The notes under the pieces are model-generated. The model had not been told where the DNA came from and made no database searches. It was given only the letters and a program-made list of their open reading frames with translations. From NCBI GenBank assembly GCA_945895265.1, contig CAMDEF010000023.1, positions 1 through 56,058 on the forward strand: a stretch of DNA of 56,058 bases, given 5' to 3'. Shown here in pieces: positions 27,676 to 38,022 of the stretch (position 1 is the stretch's first letter; each line of letters starts with the position of its first letter). A program made the translations under genes and the position numbers. The DNA comes from Bordetella parapertussis (GTDB lineage Bacteria > Pseudomonadota > Gammaproteobacteria > Burkholderiales > Burkholderiaceae_B).

Positions 27676-29174
27676 TGACAAGCGAGATGGCTTCTTTTAC
27701 GACTCCGTGGCTCACGTTCGCGATTTTTGTTCCGATCGTCTGCGGCTTGTTGATTTTGGCGGTTGGTAGCGACGAACGCCCGGCACTGACACGCAATCTT
27801 TCGTTAATTAGTGCCTTACTGAGCTTTTTTGTCACGATTCCTCTTTACACGGGCTTTGACAACACCACCGCTGCGATGCAGTTTGTTGTTGAAAAGCCTT
27901 GGATCCCGGCCTTTGCAGTGATGTACCACTTGGGCGTTGACGGAATCTCGTTGTGGTTTGTACTGTTGACCGCGTTCATTACGATCATCGTTGTGTTGGC
28001 TGGCTGGGAGGTCATCACCTCGCGGATCGCGCAATACATGGCTGCCTTCTTGATTTTGTCAGGCTTGATGATTGGTGTATTCGTCGCGCTGGACGGCCTG
28101 TTGTTCTATATTTTCTTTGAAGCCACGCTCATCCCGATGTACATCATCGTAGGCGTGTGGGGCGGCCCCAACCGAGTCTACGCCGCGTTCAAGTTCTTCT
28201 TGTACACGCTGATGGGTTCGTTGCTGACTTTGGTTGCGTTTTTATACCTCTGGAACGAAGCCGGTGGTTCGTTTGATATTCAAACCTGGCACGATTTGCC
28301 ACTGGCTTACACGCCACAGGTTTTCATTTTCTTTGCGTTCTTGGCCGCCTTTGCCGTCAAAGTGCCGATGTGGCCAGTGCACACTTGGTTGCCCGATGCG
28401 CACGTCGAGGCGCCTACGGGCGGCTCGGTGGTGTTGGCAGCCATTATGCTGAAGTTGGGCGCTTATGGCTTTTTAAGATTATCGCTACCAATTGTGCCTG
28501 ATGCGTCAGTGGCCATGTCAGGCATCATCATTGCCTTATCGTTGATCGCCGTGATCTATATCGGTATGGTTGCGATTGTGCAAGATGATATGAAAAAGCT
28601 CGTGGCGTATTCCTCGGTCGCGCACATGGGCTTTGTGACGCTGGGCTTCTTTATCTTCAACACAGCTGGCGTTGAGGGTGCGATTGTGCAGATGGTATCG
28701 CACGGTTTTGTTTCGGCAGCGATGTTCTTGTGTATTGGCGTGTTGTACGACCGCATGCACAGCCGTCAGATCTCTGATTACGGTGGCGTGATCAACACGA
28801 TGCCGCGTTTCGTGACGTTCTTTGTATTTTTCTCGATGGCCAATGCGGGTTTGCCAGCAACTAGTGGTTTTGTGGGCGAATTCATGGTGATCATGGGTGC
28901 TGTGCAGTTCAACTTCTGGATCGGTTTGTTGGCGGCAACAGCTTTGATCCTTGGGGCCTCCTATTCTCTCTGGATGGTCAAGCGTGTTGCGTTTGGTGAT
29001 GTGGCCAATGATCACGTGCGTGATTTGAAAGATCTGTCGAATCGCGAATTTTTCATTCTAGGGATCATGGCGCTTGCCGTGCTCTGTATGGGTATTCATC
29101 CCAAGCCCTTTACTGATGTGATGCACACCTCAGTCGAGGCCCTGTTGCAACACGTATCCAATTCAAAACTGTAA
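27675..29174 (+). CDS. nuoM: NADH-quinone oxidoreductase subunit M
   Basis: A 499-residue antiporter-like membrane subunit (ND4 family). [18 protein letters not shown] is near the N-terminus. [18 protein letters not shown] contains the conserved helix-5 glutamate, and [20 protein letters not shown] the helix-7 lysine. It is one of the three proton-pumping modules. Its ATG overlaps the nuoL stop by one base. No anomalies are visible. Confidence 0.97.
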   Translation: MTSEMASFTTPWLTFAIFVPIVCGLLILAVGSDERPALTRNLSLISALLSFFVTIPLYTGFDNTTAAMQFVVEKPWIPAFAVMYHLGVDGISLWFVLLTAFITIIVVLAGWEVITSRIAQYMAAFLILSGLMIGVFVALDGLLFYIFFEATLIPMYIIVGVWGGPNRVYAAFKFFLYTLMGSLLTLVAFLYLWNEAGGSFDIQTWHDLPLAYTPQVFIFFAFLAAFAVKVPMWPVHTWLPDAHVEAPTGGSVVLAAIMLKLGAYGFLRLSLPIVPDASVAMSGIIIALSLIAVIYIGMVAIVQDDMKKLVAYSSVAHMGFVTLGFFIFNTAGVEGAIVQMVSHGFVSAAMFLCIGVLYDRMHSRQISDYGGVINTMPRFVTFFVFFSMANAGLPATSGFVGEFMVIMGAVQFNFWIGLLAATALILGASYSLWMVKRVAFGDVANDHVRDLKDLSNREFFILGIMALAVLCMGIHPKPFTDVMHTSVEALLQHVSNSKL

Positions 29175-29182
29175 GCCCCGCC

Positions 29183-30670
29183 ATGATGCAATCTCAATTC
29201 GATTTCGGCCTGGCCGCACCAGAAATTATTCTGACAGTGATGGGCATGGTCATCCTGATCCTGGATGCACTGAGCAATGGCACCCGTCGCACTCTGGCCT
29301 ATGGTTTGTCTTTGCTGACTCTCGCGCTGTTGGCAGTGGTCTCTTTTTGGCAATGGAACATCGGCTTGGTGGGTGAAACATTCTTCGGAATGTACATCGC
29401 TGACCCGTTGGCGCATTTGTTAAAAATGGCCTCGTACCTTGCGGTTGCGCTCACGCTGGTTTACGGCCGTGAATACATGCAGACGCGCGATATGCTGCGC
29501 GGCGGCGAGTTTTATGTGCTGGTGCTATTTGCCTTGTTGGGGCAGATGGTCATGATCTCTGCCGGTAACTTTTTGACCATTTATTTGGGTCTTGAGTTGA
29601 TGTCTTTGGCGCTCTACGCCCTTGTCGCGATTCGCCGTGATCATGCGCAGTCAACCGAGGCTGCCATGAAATATTTTGTGCTGGGCGCCTTGGCCTCAGG
29701 CTTTATGTTGTACGGTATGTCGATGTTGTACGGCGCCACCGGTAATCTTGATTTGCGCAATATTGCTGATGCAGTGAACTCGGGTCAGATCGATTATCTT
29801 CCACTCACTTTCGGCGTAGTATTTTTGGTGGCGGGTCTGGCCTTTAAGTTGGGCGCAGTGCCGTTTCATATGTGGGTGCCCGATGTGTATCAGGGCTCTC
29901 CAACGGCTGTCACTCTGGTGTTGGCAGCTGCGCCTAAATTGGCGGCCTTTGCGATCACCTTGCGTATTTTGGTAGTAGGTTTGGGAGACTTGACCACCGA
30001 CTGGCAACCCATGTTGCTGATTTTGGCCTTTCTGTCGCTAGCGATTGGTAACCTGACCGCCATCATGCAGACCAACTTTAAGCGGATGTTGGCCTACTCA
30101 ACCATCTCGCATATGGGCTTCATCTTGTTGGGCTTGGCTTCGGGCTCGCTAGATGGTGACAAGCAGTTTGATACTGAGTCGTATGGTTCAGCTCTGTTTT
30201 ATATGTTGACTTACGTGTTGACCACGCTTGCTACGTTCGGCTTAATCATGTTGATGGCCCGCGAAGGCCACGAGTGCGAAGAGATCAGCGACCTCAAGGG
30301 CTTGAATCGTCGTAGCCCCTGGATGGCAGCATTGCTCTTGCTATTGATGTGTTCGCTGGCAGGCTTGCCACCTTTGGTTGGCTTTGACGCAAAGCTGTTG
30401 ATTTTGCAGACACTGCTGAAATCGGATCGTCTGTGGCTGGCGGTTGTCGCAGTATTGTTCTCGTTGATTGGCGCTTTCTATTATTTGCGTGTGATCAAGG
30501 TGATGTACTTTGATGAGCCCGAAGTGGCTGCCCCGGCGATGAGTACAGTGTGGTGGGTACCCCGCAGCCTGATCATCATCAACGGCTTGGCGGTTCTAGT
30601 GCTTGGTCTCATGCCCAATGGATTGTTGGTGCTATGCCTGCAAGCCATGCGCGCTACCCTGGCGTTTTAA
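29183..30670 (+). CDS. nuoN: NADH-quinone oxidoreductase subunit N
   Basis: A 495-residue antiporter-like membrane subunit (ND2 family), last of the operon's core genes. [20 protein letters not shown] carries the conserved glutamate, and [20 protein letters not shown] the lysine region. Two adjacent ATG codons (29183 and 29186) could start it. The DUF2818 gene follows within about 100 bases on the same strand. Confidence 0.97.
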   Translation: MMQSQFDFGLAAPEIILTVMGMVILILDALSNGTRRTLAYGLSLLTLALLAVVSFWQWNIGLVGETFFGMYIADPLAHLLKMASYLAVALTLVYGREYMQTRDMLRGGEFYVLVLFALLGQMVMISAGNFLTIYLGLELMSLALYALVAIRRDHAQSTEAAMKYFVLGALASGFMLYGMSMLYGATGNLDLRNIADAVNSGQIDYLPLTFGVVFLVAGLAFKLGAVPFHMWVPDVYQGSPTAVTLVLAAAPKLAAFAITLRILVVGLGDLTTDWQPMLLILAFLSLAIGNLTAIMQTNFKRMLAYSTISHMGFILLGLASGSLDGDKQFDTESYGSALFYMLTYVLTTLATFGLIMLMAREGHECEEISDLKGLNRRSPWMAALLLLLMCSLAGLPPLVGFDAKLLILQTLLKSDRLWLAVVAVLFSLIGAFYYLRVIKVMYFDEPEVAAPAMSTVWWVPRSLIIINGLAVLVLGLMPNGLLVLCLQAMRATLAF

Positions 30671-30766
30671 GTTAACCTCTCAAAGCTGAAGTTTCGTTTG
30701 CCTCGCGCGACGAGACTTCACTGAGACGTGTACACAGTAGGCGACAATATTTCACTAGAGGCAACG

Positions 30767-31075
30767 ATGAATCAAACCGCGGCGGTCTGGCTCTTGATTC
30801 TGCTGGCTTTTATCGCGGCAAATGTGCCCTTTCTGAACAATCGAGTGTTTGCGGTGTGGCAGCCTAAGAGCTTGTCGCTGCCAAAGGCCTTTTGGTTGCG
30901 CGCGCTTGAGTTGCTGGTGCTGTACTTTATGGTGGGCACAGTTGGGATTGCGTTTGAGCGTTTGATCGGAAACGTTTTTACGCAGCGCTGGGAGTTTTAT
31001 GCCATCACGCTTAGTCTGTTTGTCGTGATGGCGTTTCCGGGCTTTGTGTTTCGCTATTTGCTACGCCGCGCTTAA
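30767..31075 (+). CDS. DUF2818 family small membrane protein
   Basis: A 102-residue protein with about three hydrophobic segments (LLILLAFIAANVPFL, LELLVLYFMVGTVGIAF, LFVVMAFPGFVFRYLL) and the conserved WQPKSLSLPKAFWLRALE. DUF2818 proteins are typically encoded directly after nuoN in betaproteobacteria, which suggests a link to complex I assembly or stability, but the function is unknown. I start at ATG 30767 with a GAGG site upstream; the frame is open further back. Its stop shares bases with the convergent serB stop. Confidence 0.85.
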   Translation: MNQTAAVWLLILLAFIAANVPFLNNRVFAVWQPKSLSLPKAFWLRALELLVLYFMVGTVGIAFERLIGNVFTQRWEFYAITLSLFVVMAFPGFVFRYLLRRA

Positions 31076-31929
31076 GTTTCAAACCAGTTCAACACCCCGT
31101 CAAGCCCCGCAAAATTTAACGCGTAATTCGCCTGGGCGCGTACGACGGGCTTGGCACGATACGCCACTGAATAGCCCGCTAAGCCAAGCATTTTCAGGTC
31201 GTTCGCACCATCCCCAATCGCAATAATCTGGTGCGTTTGCGCGTCAAGCGCCTGGGCAAAGGTGGTTAAGGTATCTGCTTTGCCCTGTGCATCAAGAATC
31301 CGTCCGTTGACTTTGCCTGTGAGCAGACCGTGCTCTTGCTCGAGCACGTTAGCATGTGCTGCATCAAGGCCTAACCGGGCTTTAAGTTTTTCGGTAAAAA
31401 AGGTGAAGCCACCTGAAACCAGCAGCACTTTGATCCCAGCTTGTTGTGCCGTGCTGACCAGTTGCTCTGCGCCTGGGTTCAAACGCAGTTTTTGCTCATA
31501 GACCTGTTGCAGTACCTGAGCGGATAAGCCCCTTAAAAAGGCCACGCGACGTGTCAAGCTGTCAGAAAAATCTTTGATCTCACCACGCATCGCTGCTTCG
31601 GTAATTGAGGCGACCTGCTCTTTGACTCCACCAAACGCTGCGATCTCGTCAATGCACTCGATGTTGATCAGGGTTGAGTCCATATCCATCGCCAATACTT
31701 TGCAATCGGCCAAGCGGCTGCCTGCTGCGATGTAAGCCGTATCCACTGCATGACGCTCGCCCCAGGCCAGCAACTCGGCGCGGGTCTCGACGCTATCGTT
31801 TACCTTCAATAAGCGGGCGGCCGTGGTGCTAATACGTTGCACGCCAGCGGCTTCGCTCAACGCAGCCGCTTGTTCAATAAGGTCGCTTGCCAACGCGGGT
31901 GATTGCACGACGAGATTAAAGGTGGTCAT
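31072..31929 (-). CDS. serB: Phosphoserine phosphatase
   Basis: A 285-residue HAD-family enzyme making serine from phosphoserine, the last step of serine synthesis. HAD motifs are complete: DMDSTLINIECIDEIA (nucleophile aspartate), LLVSGGFTFF (motif II serine) and IGDGANDLKMLGLAGYSVAY (metal-binding aspartates). An N-terminal domain of about 70 residues precedes the catalytic part, as usual in SerB. It faces the nuo operon, and the two stop codons overlap in CTTAAG. Confidence 0.95.
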   Translation of the reverse strand: MTTFNLVVQSPALASDLIEQAAALSEAAGVQRISTTAARLLKVNDSVETRAELLAWGERHAVDTAYIAAGSRLADCKVLAMDMDSTLINIECIDEIAAFGGVKEQVASITEAAMRGEIKDFSDSLTRRVAFLRGLSAQVLQQVYEQKLRLNPGAEQLVSTAQQAGIKVLLVSGGFTFFTEKLKARLGLDAAHANVLEQEHGLLTGKVNGRILDAQGKADTLTTFAQALDAQTHQIIAIGDGANDLKMLGLAGYSVAYRAKPVVRAQANYALNFAGLDGVLNWFET

Positions 31930-32032
31930 AGACAGTTTAGGCTGTTGAGTTGTGAAAGGATTGATAAAAAAAATTAAATGATTAACTGACGCTGTTTATG
32001 CAAAAAAGAGCGCTTGAGTACGCTGATTATCG

Positions 32033-35000
32033 TTAGGCTAGCGACCGTAATAACGTACGAACCGCCTCATAACGTGCGTTGACGTCGAGCCCGTTGATTT
32101 CAACTCGTAGTTTATCTTGGCCGGCAAAGCGAATGTTTTTTTGCTTTTGCACTAGCTCAATCAGGCGTATTGGGTCAACCGTGGTCGTTTGTTTAAAGTG
32201 CAGCATGATTTGCATCTCGCTTGCATCAATTTTTTGAATCCCCAAGGGCAAGCCTAACAAGCGGATCTTGTGGGTTGAGAGCAAGGTACGGGCTGGCTCA
32301 GGTAGTTTGCCAAAGCGATCGATGAGTTCTTCTTGGATCACAATCAAATCGTCTTCATCTTTACAACTCGATAAGCGCTTGTAGAGCGATAGCCGCGCCG
32401 GAATATCCCCACAGAAATCAGCAGGCAGTAGGGCGGGGGCGTGCAGGTTCACCTCGCAACCCGCGCTGAAGGGCGCATCAAGATCGGGCTCCACGCCGGC
32501 CTTGAGTGCGCGTACGGCTTCGTTGAGCATATCGTTGTACATCGAGAAGCCGATCTCTTGGATATTGCCCGATTGTGATTCGCCAAGCACCTCGCCGGTG
32601 CCACGAATTTCAAGATCATGCATGGCCAAAAAGAAGCCCGAACCAAGCTCTTCCATCGCTTGAATCGCCTCGAGGCGTTTTTTGGCGTTCTTGGTGATTG
32701 AGTCTTCGCCGGGCGTCATCAGGTAGGCGTAGGCTTGGTGGTGCGAACGCCCCACGCGGCCGCGCAATTGATGCAACTGCGCCAAACCAAAACGGTCGGC
32801 CCGATGGATGATGATGGTGTTAGCACTTGAGACGTCGATGCCGGTTTCGATAATCGTGGTGCATAACAACACGTTAAACCGTTGTTGATAAAAACCTTTC
32901 ATCACTTGTTCAAGGTCGCGTTCACCCATCTGTCCATGCGCAACGGCAATGCGGGCCTCGGGCACAAGCTCTTCAAGGCGGGCGCGACGGTTGTGAATGG
33001 TTTCAACTTCGTTATGCAAAAAGTACGCTTGCCCACCGCGCTTGAGTTCGCGCAGCAAGGCTTCGCGAATGGTGCTGTTATCCTCACGGCGTACAAACGT
33101 TTTAATGGCCAGACGCTTTTGTGGTGCCGTAGCAATCACTGAAAAGTCGCGAATCCCTTCAAGCGACATCCCAAGTGTTCGAGGGATCGGCGTGGCTGTG
33201 AGCGTCAAGACATCGACCTCTGCGCGTAGCGACTTGAGTACTTCTTTTTGACGCACACCAAAGCGATGTTCTTCGTCGATGATGACAAGCCCCAAGCGCA
33301 TAAAGTTAAGGTCTTTCGATAAGAGCTTATGCGTACCAATGACGATATCGATGGTGCCGTCGTTGATGCCCACGATGGCGCTGGCCACTTCTTTGGCGGA
33401 TCTGAAGCGCGAGAGTTCAACGACCTTCACCGGCCAGTCGGCAAAGCGATCTGAAAAGGTTTGCGCGTGTTGCTCGGCCAACAGAGTCGTTGGGCACAAA
33501 ATCGCGACCTGCTTGCCGTTTGCGATGGCTAAAAAGGCTGCGCGTAGGGCGACTTCGGTTTTGCCAAAGCCCACATCACCGCACACCAGTCGATCCATTG
33601 GGCGCCCCGAGGTCATGTCGGCTAAGACGCATTGGATGGCGGCGGCTTGGTCTACGGTTTCTTCAAACCCAAAGCCCTCAGAAAATAATTCGTAATCCCC
33701 TAGCGGTAACTTAAAGGCAAAGCCCTGTCGTGCAGCACGTTTGGCATAAATGTCTAACAACTCAGCCGCGGTATCGCGTACCTGCTGCGCCGCCTTGCGG
33801 CGAGCTTTCTCCCATTGGCCTGAACCAAGCTGATGCAAGGGGGCGGTCTCTGGATCGTTGCCGCTATAACGCGCAATGACGTGCAACTGCGCGACGGGTA
33901 CGTACAGCGTCGTCTTATTGGCGTACTCAAGATGAAGAAACTCCATCTCGCCTTCGCCCATATCCATGTTGATCAGGCCGTGATAACGCCCGATGCCGTG
34001 TTGCGCATGAACGACCGGGTCGCCGAGGCGTAACTCAGATAAATCGCGCACCATCGCTTCGACGTTGCTGGCGCGCTCTTGATCGCGCTTGCCACGCCGC
34101 GCCGTGGTGCCGTGCCCAGGGTACAGATCATTTTCAGTGATAAAGACTAGATGCTGCCCTGGCAACTGAAAGCCGGTATTGAGCTGCGCTACCGTAATCG
34201 CAAAATGGGCATCACCTTCTAAAAACAGGGCGAGTGATTCGGTTTGTGCGTCTGGGATCAGGCCATGCTCGGCCAGCATCTGCAAGATAGTTTCGCGGCG
34301 ACCGTGCGAGTCAGTACACAAGACCAGCCGTTGTTGCGTTTGACCCAACAGCGCACGGAGCTTTTGTACTGGGTCGTCAGAACGGCGCGAAATCCCGATA
34401 TCGGGTGCAGCTAAAAACTCAGGGTGTTCGGTCTCGGTGGTGAGTGCGATTCGTGCAAATAACTTGAGCTGTTCAAACAGCGTGTCAGCCCGCAAAAATA
34501 ACGCGTCTGGTGCAAGCACTGGGCGCTCACGATCACTCTTTAAAAAGTTATAGCGGCTGGCAGTGTCTTGGGCAAAGCGACGCATAGCGTCGTCGATATC
34601 CCCCAAAGTCACCATGATGGTGTCTTGCGTCAGGTAATCGAATAAGGTGGCTGTGGTATCAAAAAACAGCGGCAAATAATACTCAACGCCAGCAAACGCA
34701 ATCCCACTACCAATATCGCGGTAGGGCAACGCACGCGATGGGTCGCCTTCAAACACTTCGCGAAAGCCCGAGCGAAAATGATTACGTGCGGCTTCATCCA
34801 TCGGAAACTCGCGCCCAGGCAGCAACTGCACCGAGCCTACAGGGTACAAGCTGCGCTGTGTGTCGATATCGAAGGCACGAATCGATTCGATTTCGTCATC
34901 AAATAAATCGATGCGATAGGGCACCACAGAGCCCATCGGAAACAAATCAATTAAGCTGCCGCGTACACAGAACTCGCCCGGCACCGTTACCTGAGAAACA

Positions 35001-35482
35001 TGGGCGTAATTTGCTAACATCAATTGCGCGCGTAACGCGGCTTCGTCGAGCTTGTCTTTCTGCTTGAATGAAAAAGTGTAAGCAGCCAAAAAGCTTGGTG
35101 GCGGTAAGCGGTAAAGCGCCGTGGTGATCGGTACGGTCAACACATCAACTTCGTGTTGCATCAAAGCGTGCAAGGTACGCAGTCGCTCAGAGATCAAGTC
35201 TTGGTGTGGCGAAAAACTATCGTAGGGCAGAGTCTCCCAGTCGGGCAGTGGGCGCACTTTGAGCTCAGGGGCAAAAAGCGGGATCTCATCGGCGAGGCGC
35301 TGTGCCTCAAGTGGTTCAGCCGTCAACAGGACAAGTGTTTTGCCGGCTTGCCGCGCTAGTTGTGCCAACAACCACGCATCACCCGAGCCGGGCGGGCGAG
35401 GATGGTGATAGCGCAGACCTGGTTTCAGGGCAGTGAGCAGGGTTGAAAGTGTTGAGGCGACTGAAGCGGGTGCAACGGGCAT
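32033..35482 (-). CDS. mfd: Transcription-repair coupling factor Mfd
   Basis: A 1149-residue superfamily 2 DNA translocase that removes stalled RNA polymerase and recruits UvrA. The UvrB-like N-terminal domains open LKPGLRYHHPRPPGSGDAWL. The RNA-polymerase-interacting domain contains LGDPVVHAQHGIGRY. The helicase core has Walker A GDVGFGKTEVALRAAF (about residue 635), the DEEH box (IIDEEHRFG) and TATPIPRTL, then LHQLRGRVGRS. A C-terminal Mfd domain follows. I start at ATG 35482, which gives the E. coli length (1148); an in-frame ATG at 35515 adds 11 residues. Neither has a clear Shine-Dalgarno site. A TATAAT stands at 35547-35552 on the minus strand. Confidence 0.95.
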   Translation of the reverse strand: MPVAPASVASTLSTLLTALKPGLRYHHPRPPGSGDAWLLAQLARQAGKTLVLLTAEPLEAQRLADEIPLFAPELKVRPLPDWETLPYDSFSPHQDLISERLRTLHALMQHEVDVLTVPITTALYRLPPPSFLAAYTFSFKQKDKLDEAALRAQLMLANYAHVSQVTVPGEFCVRGSLIDLFPMGSVVPYRIDLFDDEIESIRAFDIDTQRSLYPVGSVQLLPGREFPMDEAARNHFRSGFREVFEGDPSRALPYRDIGSGIAFAGVEYYLPLFFDTTATLFDYLTQDTIMVTLGDIDDAMRRFAQDTASRYNFLKSDRERPVLAPDALFLRADTLFEQLKLFARIALTTETEHPEFLAAPDIGISRRSDDPVQKLRALLGQTQQRLVLCTDSHGRRETILQMLAEHGLIPDAQTESLALFLEGDAHFAITVAQLNTGFQLPGQHLVFITENDLYPGHGTTARRGKRDQERASNVEAMVRDLSELRLGDPVVHAQHGIGRYHGLINMDMGEGEMEFLHLEYANKTTLYVPVAQLHVIARYSGNDPETAPLHQLGSGQWEKARRKAAQQVRDTAAELLDIYAKRAARQGFAFKLPLGDYELFSEGFGFEETVDQAAAIQCVLADMTSGRPMDRLVCGDVGFGKTEVALRAAFLAIANGKQVAILCPTTLLAEQHAQTFSDRFADWPVKVVELSRFRSAKEVASAIVGINDGTIDIVIGTHKLLSKDLNFMRLGLVIIDEEHRFGVRQKEVLKSLRAEVDVLTLTATPIPRTLGMSLEGIRDFSVIATAPQKRLAIKTFVRREDNSTIREALLRELKRGGQAYFLHNEVETIHNRRARLEELVPEARIAVAHGQMGERDLEQVMKGFYQQRFNVLLCTTIIETGIDVSSANTIIIHRADRFGLAQLHQLRGRVGRSHHQAYAYLMTPGEDSITKNAKKRLEAIQAMEELGSGFFLAMHDLEIRGTGEVLGESQSGNIQEIGFSMYNDMLNEAVRALKAGVEPDLDAPFSAGCEVNLHAPALLPADFCGDIPARLSLYKRLSSCKDEDDLIVIQEELIDRFGKLPEPARTLLSTHKIRLLGLPLGIQKIDASEMQIMLHFKQTTTVDPIRLIELVQKQKNIRFAGQDKLRVEINGLDVNARYEAVRTLLRSLA

Positions 35483-35546
35483 GACAAGCCAATATAAAAA
35501 GGATGCAGGCGCCATCCCAAAATAGGGGGCGCCGCGTGAAGTGCTG

Positions 35547-35552
35547 ATTATA
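35547..35552 (-). promoter_or_regulatory. Possible -10 box upstream of mfd
   Basis: Read on the minus strand the hexamer is a perfect TATAAT, about 60 bases before the preferred mfd start. No good -35 box is at the proper distance (GCTTGC at 17 bases is poor), so this is a weak call. Confidence 0.3.
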
Positions 35553-35731
35553 AGACGAGGGGTGCCAACGCAAGCGTTACAAAGATCAGAAATATGGCGA
35601 TGATTCTTAGTGAATTTGAAAGTTGTGCTTGTGTTGTCATGCGTTGAGTCGTCGGCGGGCGATCTGGCCAGTCTTTTTCATAGACGCGATGCTGGGTCGA
35701 CCCATATAATGAGTCGCTCTAATGGAATGCT

Positions 35732-36457
35732 ATGAGCCTTGCTAAGACCACCCCGCGTATTGTTGCCCTTGTGCCTTCGGCCGGTGTGGGTGCGCGTGCG
35801 CAGTCGCAGGTGCCCTCTGTGATGTCTAATGCAGCCATGCCTAAGCAATACCGCCTATTGGCAGGGGTGCCGATGTTGCGACGCTCGGTGCAGGCCTTGT
35901 TGAACGAGCCTCGAATTGAACAAGTGCGTGTGGTGGTGGCCTTGGGTGATTTGCTAGCAACGCAATGCCTGGCTGGCTTGCCACGCACGGTCTGCTGCCC
36001 TTGTGGTGGCGCTACACGCGCGCAAACAGTATTAAATGGTCTTCAAGACGCGCAATTGCGTGCAGAAGACTGGGTGCTTGTGCACGATGCGGCTCGACCT
36101 GGTTTGCCCGCAGAGGCTTTGGCGCGCCTGATCGATAGTTGTTTGCCTCACTCGGTGGGTGGTTTGCTGGCGATGCCAGTTGCCGATACGGTGAAGCGTT
36201 CGCACCCGACGCCCTCGAAGACTGTGCAACAAACGATTGCGCGCGAGTGGTTGTGGCTGGCACAAACCCCGCAAATGTTTCGGGCCGGTTTGCTCGAGCA
36301 GGCCTTGGTCACTGCAATTGAGCGCAACCTGTCGATTACCGATGAGTCTTTAGCACTCGAAGTTGCGGGGCATGCGCCTTTATTGATACAAGGTTCGGCC
36401 TTAAATGCCAAGGTGACATGGCCCGAAGATTTTGACTGGGTGCAATCATGGCTGTAA
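35732..36457 (+). CDS. ispD: 2-C-methyl-D-erythritol 4-phosphate cytidylyltransferase
   Basis: A 241-residue enzyme of the MEP isoprenoid pathway that makes CDP-methylerythritol. VALVPSAGVGAR is the CTP-binding loop and MPKQYRLLAGVPML carries the second basic motif. VLVHDAARPGLP and the C-terminal VTWPEDFDW are conserved. About a dozen extra residues (AQSQVPSVMSNAA) lie between GVGAR and PKQY compared with the compact form of this loop. It is divergent from mfd and 31 bases upstream of ispF. Confidence 0.93.
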   Translation: MSLAKTTPRIVALVPSAGVGARAQSQVPSVMSNAAMPKQYRLLAGVPMLRRSVQALLNEPRIEQVRVVVALGDLLATQCLAGLPRTVCCPCGGATRAQTVLNGLQDAQLRAEDWVLVHDAARPGLPAEALARLIDSCLPHSVGGLLAMPVADTVKRSHPTPSKTVQQTIAREWLWLAQTPQMFRAGLLEQALVTAIERNLSITDESLALEVAGHAPLLIQGSALNAKVTWPEDFDWVQSWL

Positions 36458-36488
36458 CTTACGCGCGTGAGCGTCAAGGTCAGTGCAA

Positions 36489-37001
36489 GTGAACCCTCAT
36501 GCGTTTCGCGTTGGGCAGGGCTTTGATGTACACGCACTGGTGCCCGAGCGCGCTTTAATCATTGGTGGCGTGCAGATTGAGCACAGTTTAGGTTTGCTGG
36601 GGCACTCGGATGCTGACGTGTTGTTGCATGCGTTGACGGATGCCCTGTTGGGTGCAGCGGGGCTGGGTGACATTGGTCGGCATTTTCCGGACACTGATCC
36701 TCAGTACCGGGCTGCGGATAGTCGTGTGTTGTTGCGTACCGCGTATCAACGGGTGCGTGAGGCGGGTTGGCAGGTGGTCAATATCGACGCCACCATTCAT
36801 GCGCAAGCACCAAAAATGGGCCCTCATATTGTTGGGATGATTGCCAATATTGCCCATGACCTGACCCTTGCGGTCACCTCGATCAATATCAAAGCTAAAA
36901 CCAACGAAGGCTTGGGCCACCTTGGGCGCCAAGAAGGGATCGCCGCAAATGTGATCGTGTTACTGAGCGCTCACAGCCCGCCATCCGGGATAAACACATA
37001 G
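36489..37001 (+). CDS. ispF: 2-C-methyl-D-erythritol 2,4-cyclodiphosphate synthase
   Basis: A 170-residue MEP-pathway enzyme. [11 protein letters not shown] supplies the zinc-binding aspartate and histidine, [20 protein letters not shown] is the family signature, and [28 protein letters not shown] follow. I choose GTG 36489, nine bases after AAGG; a GTG at 36483 is too close to that site. No ATG precedes FRVGQG in frame. Its 3' end overlaps the convergent response-regulator gene by 31 bases. Confidence 0.94.
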   Translation: MNPHAFRVGQGFDVHALVPERALIIGGVQIEHSLGLLGHSDADVLLHALTDALLGAAGLGDIGRHFPDTDPQYRAADSRVLLRTAYQRVREAGWQVVNIDATIHAQAPKMGPHIVGMIANIAHDLTLAVTSINIKAKTNEGLGHLGRQEGIAANVIVLLSAHSPPSGINT

Positions 37002-37708
37002 CCATGCCCCCACACGGTTTGAATATACGCGGGCTTTGAAGGGTTCACCTCGATGAGTTTACGCAGGCGCGAGATTTGCACATCTAGGCTGCGGTCGTAG
37101 GCCTCGTATTCACGCCCACGGGCGAGTTCCATCAGTTTTTCGCGCGAGATTGGAATCTTAGGGTGGCGACCAAAGACCTTTAGCACTGAAAATTCACCGG
37201 TTGTGATCGGTACGATATGACGATCGCGTGTCAGGGTGCGCGTGGCCAGATTGAGCTCAAAGGGCCCAAAGTAGATGGCTTCGTGATCGTAACTAGGCGC
37301 GCCTGGATGTTCGTCGCTGCCACGCCGACGCAAAATTGCTTTGATACGGGCTAAGAGTTCACGCGGATTAAAGGGCTTGGATAGATAATCATCTGCGCCC
37401 ATTTCGAGGCCAATGATGCGATCGATTTCTTCGGCACGGGCTGTGAGCATAATCAGCGGAGTATTGTCGTGATTGCCGCGCAGGCGACGGCAAATCGACA
37501 AGCCATCCTCGCCCGGCAGTATTAAATCAAGCACCAACAAGTCAATGTGTTCGCGATGCCAGATTTTGCTCATCTCTTGGCCATCTTCGGCTGTTAATAC
37601 GCTAAAGCCTTGATCGGTAAGATATCGACGTAATAAATCACGCAAACGAGGGTCGTCATCGACCACTAGAATTTTGCGCACAATAGGGGAGGGTAAGATA
37701 TTCATCAT
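36971..37708 (-). CDS. OmpR-family response regulator, RisA-like
   Basis: A 245-residue two-component regulator. The receiver domain has [18 protein letters not shown] (acidic pocket), [15 protein letters not shown] (phospho-accepting aspartate) and [19 protein letters not shown] (conserved lysine). A winged-helix DNA-binding domain follows, ending [15 protein letters not shown], then [17 protein letters not shown]. The receiver closely resembles Bordetella RisA as I remember it, also encoded near isoprenoid genes. No histidine kinase gene is adjacent: the downstream neighbour is convergent ispF. Adjacent ATGs at 37708 and 37705 are possible starts; the open frame further upstream lacks support. 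Confidence 0.88.
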   Translation of the reverse strand: MMNILPSPIVRKILVVDDDPRLRDLLRRYLTDQGFSVLTAEDGQEMSKIWHREHIDLLVLDLILPGEDGLSICRRLRGNHDNTPLIMLTARAEEIDRIIGLEMGADDYLSKPFNPRELLARIKAILRRRGSDEHPGAPSYDHEAIYFGPFELNLATRTLTRDRHIVPITTGEFSVLKVFGRHPKIPISREKLMELARGREYEAYDRSLDVQISRLRKLIEVNPSKPAYIQTVWGHGYVFIPDGGL

Positions 37709-38022
37709 GTAAAACACTTGCTTTTTAAGGCAAGTAGAAGCCAAAAGTTGGACTGGAACAATGCAAGACCGCACCATACCGGATTTGTCACAAAGTTTTG
37801 CACGTACTGAGCTATGCTGAAAGCGTTGTAACAACTAGTTACACATGCAAGCGGGAAGGCGAGAGAAAACTTGGCTGAGCCGGAGCGAGTTCATGTGACG
37901 CCATTCAAGTCGCACGAGAGTAATTTTTAATCACGAGAAAACGCGATACACGCACTGAAGTGATGATTTGTTAGCGAAAATGGCTGACAGAGAATTTGCT
38001 CAACATAGAAGGGACAACCCAG
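37709..38022. other. Divergent intergenic region between RisA-like regulator and acnA
   Basis: About 310 bases that must hold both divergent promoters. A small inverted repeat ACTTGC/GCAAGT lies near 37718-37737, just upstream of the regulator's start. I see no further recognisable element and no small gene. Confidence 0.4.

Noticed and set aside
32882..33695. Plus-strand ORFs inside mfd (up to 138 codons)
   Set aside because: Antisense of conserved Mfd helicase sequence, with no recognisable domains or upstream signals.
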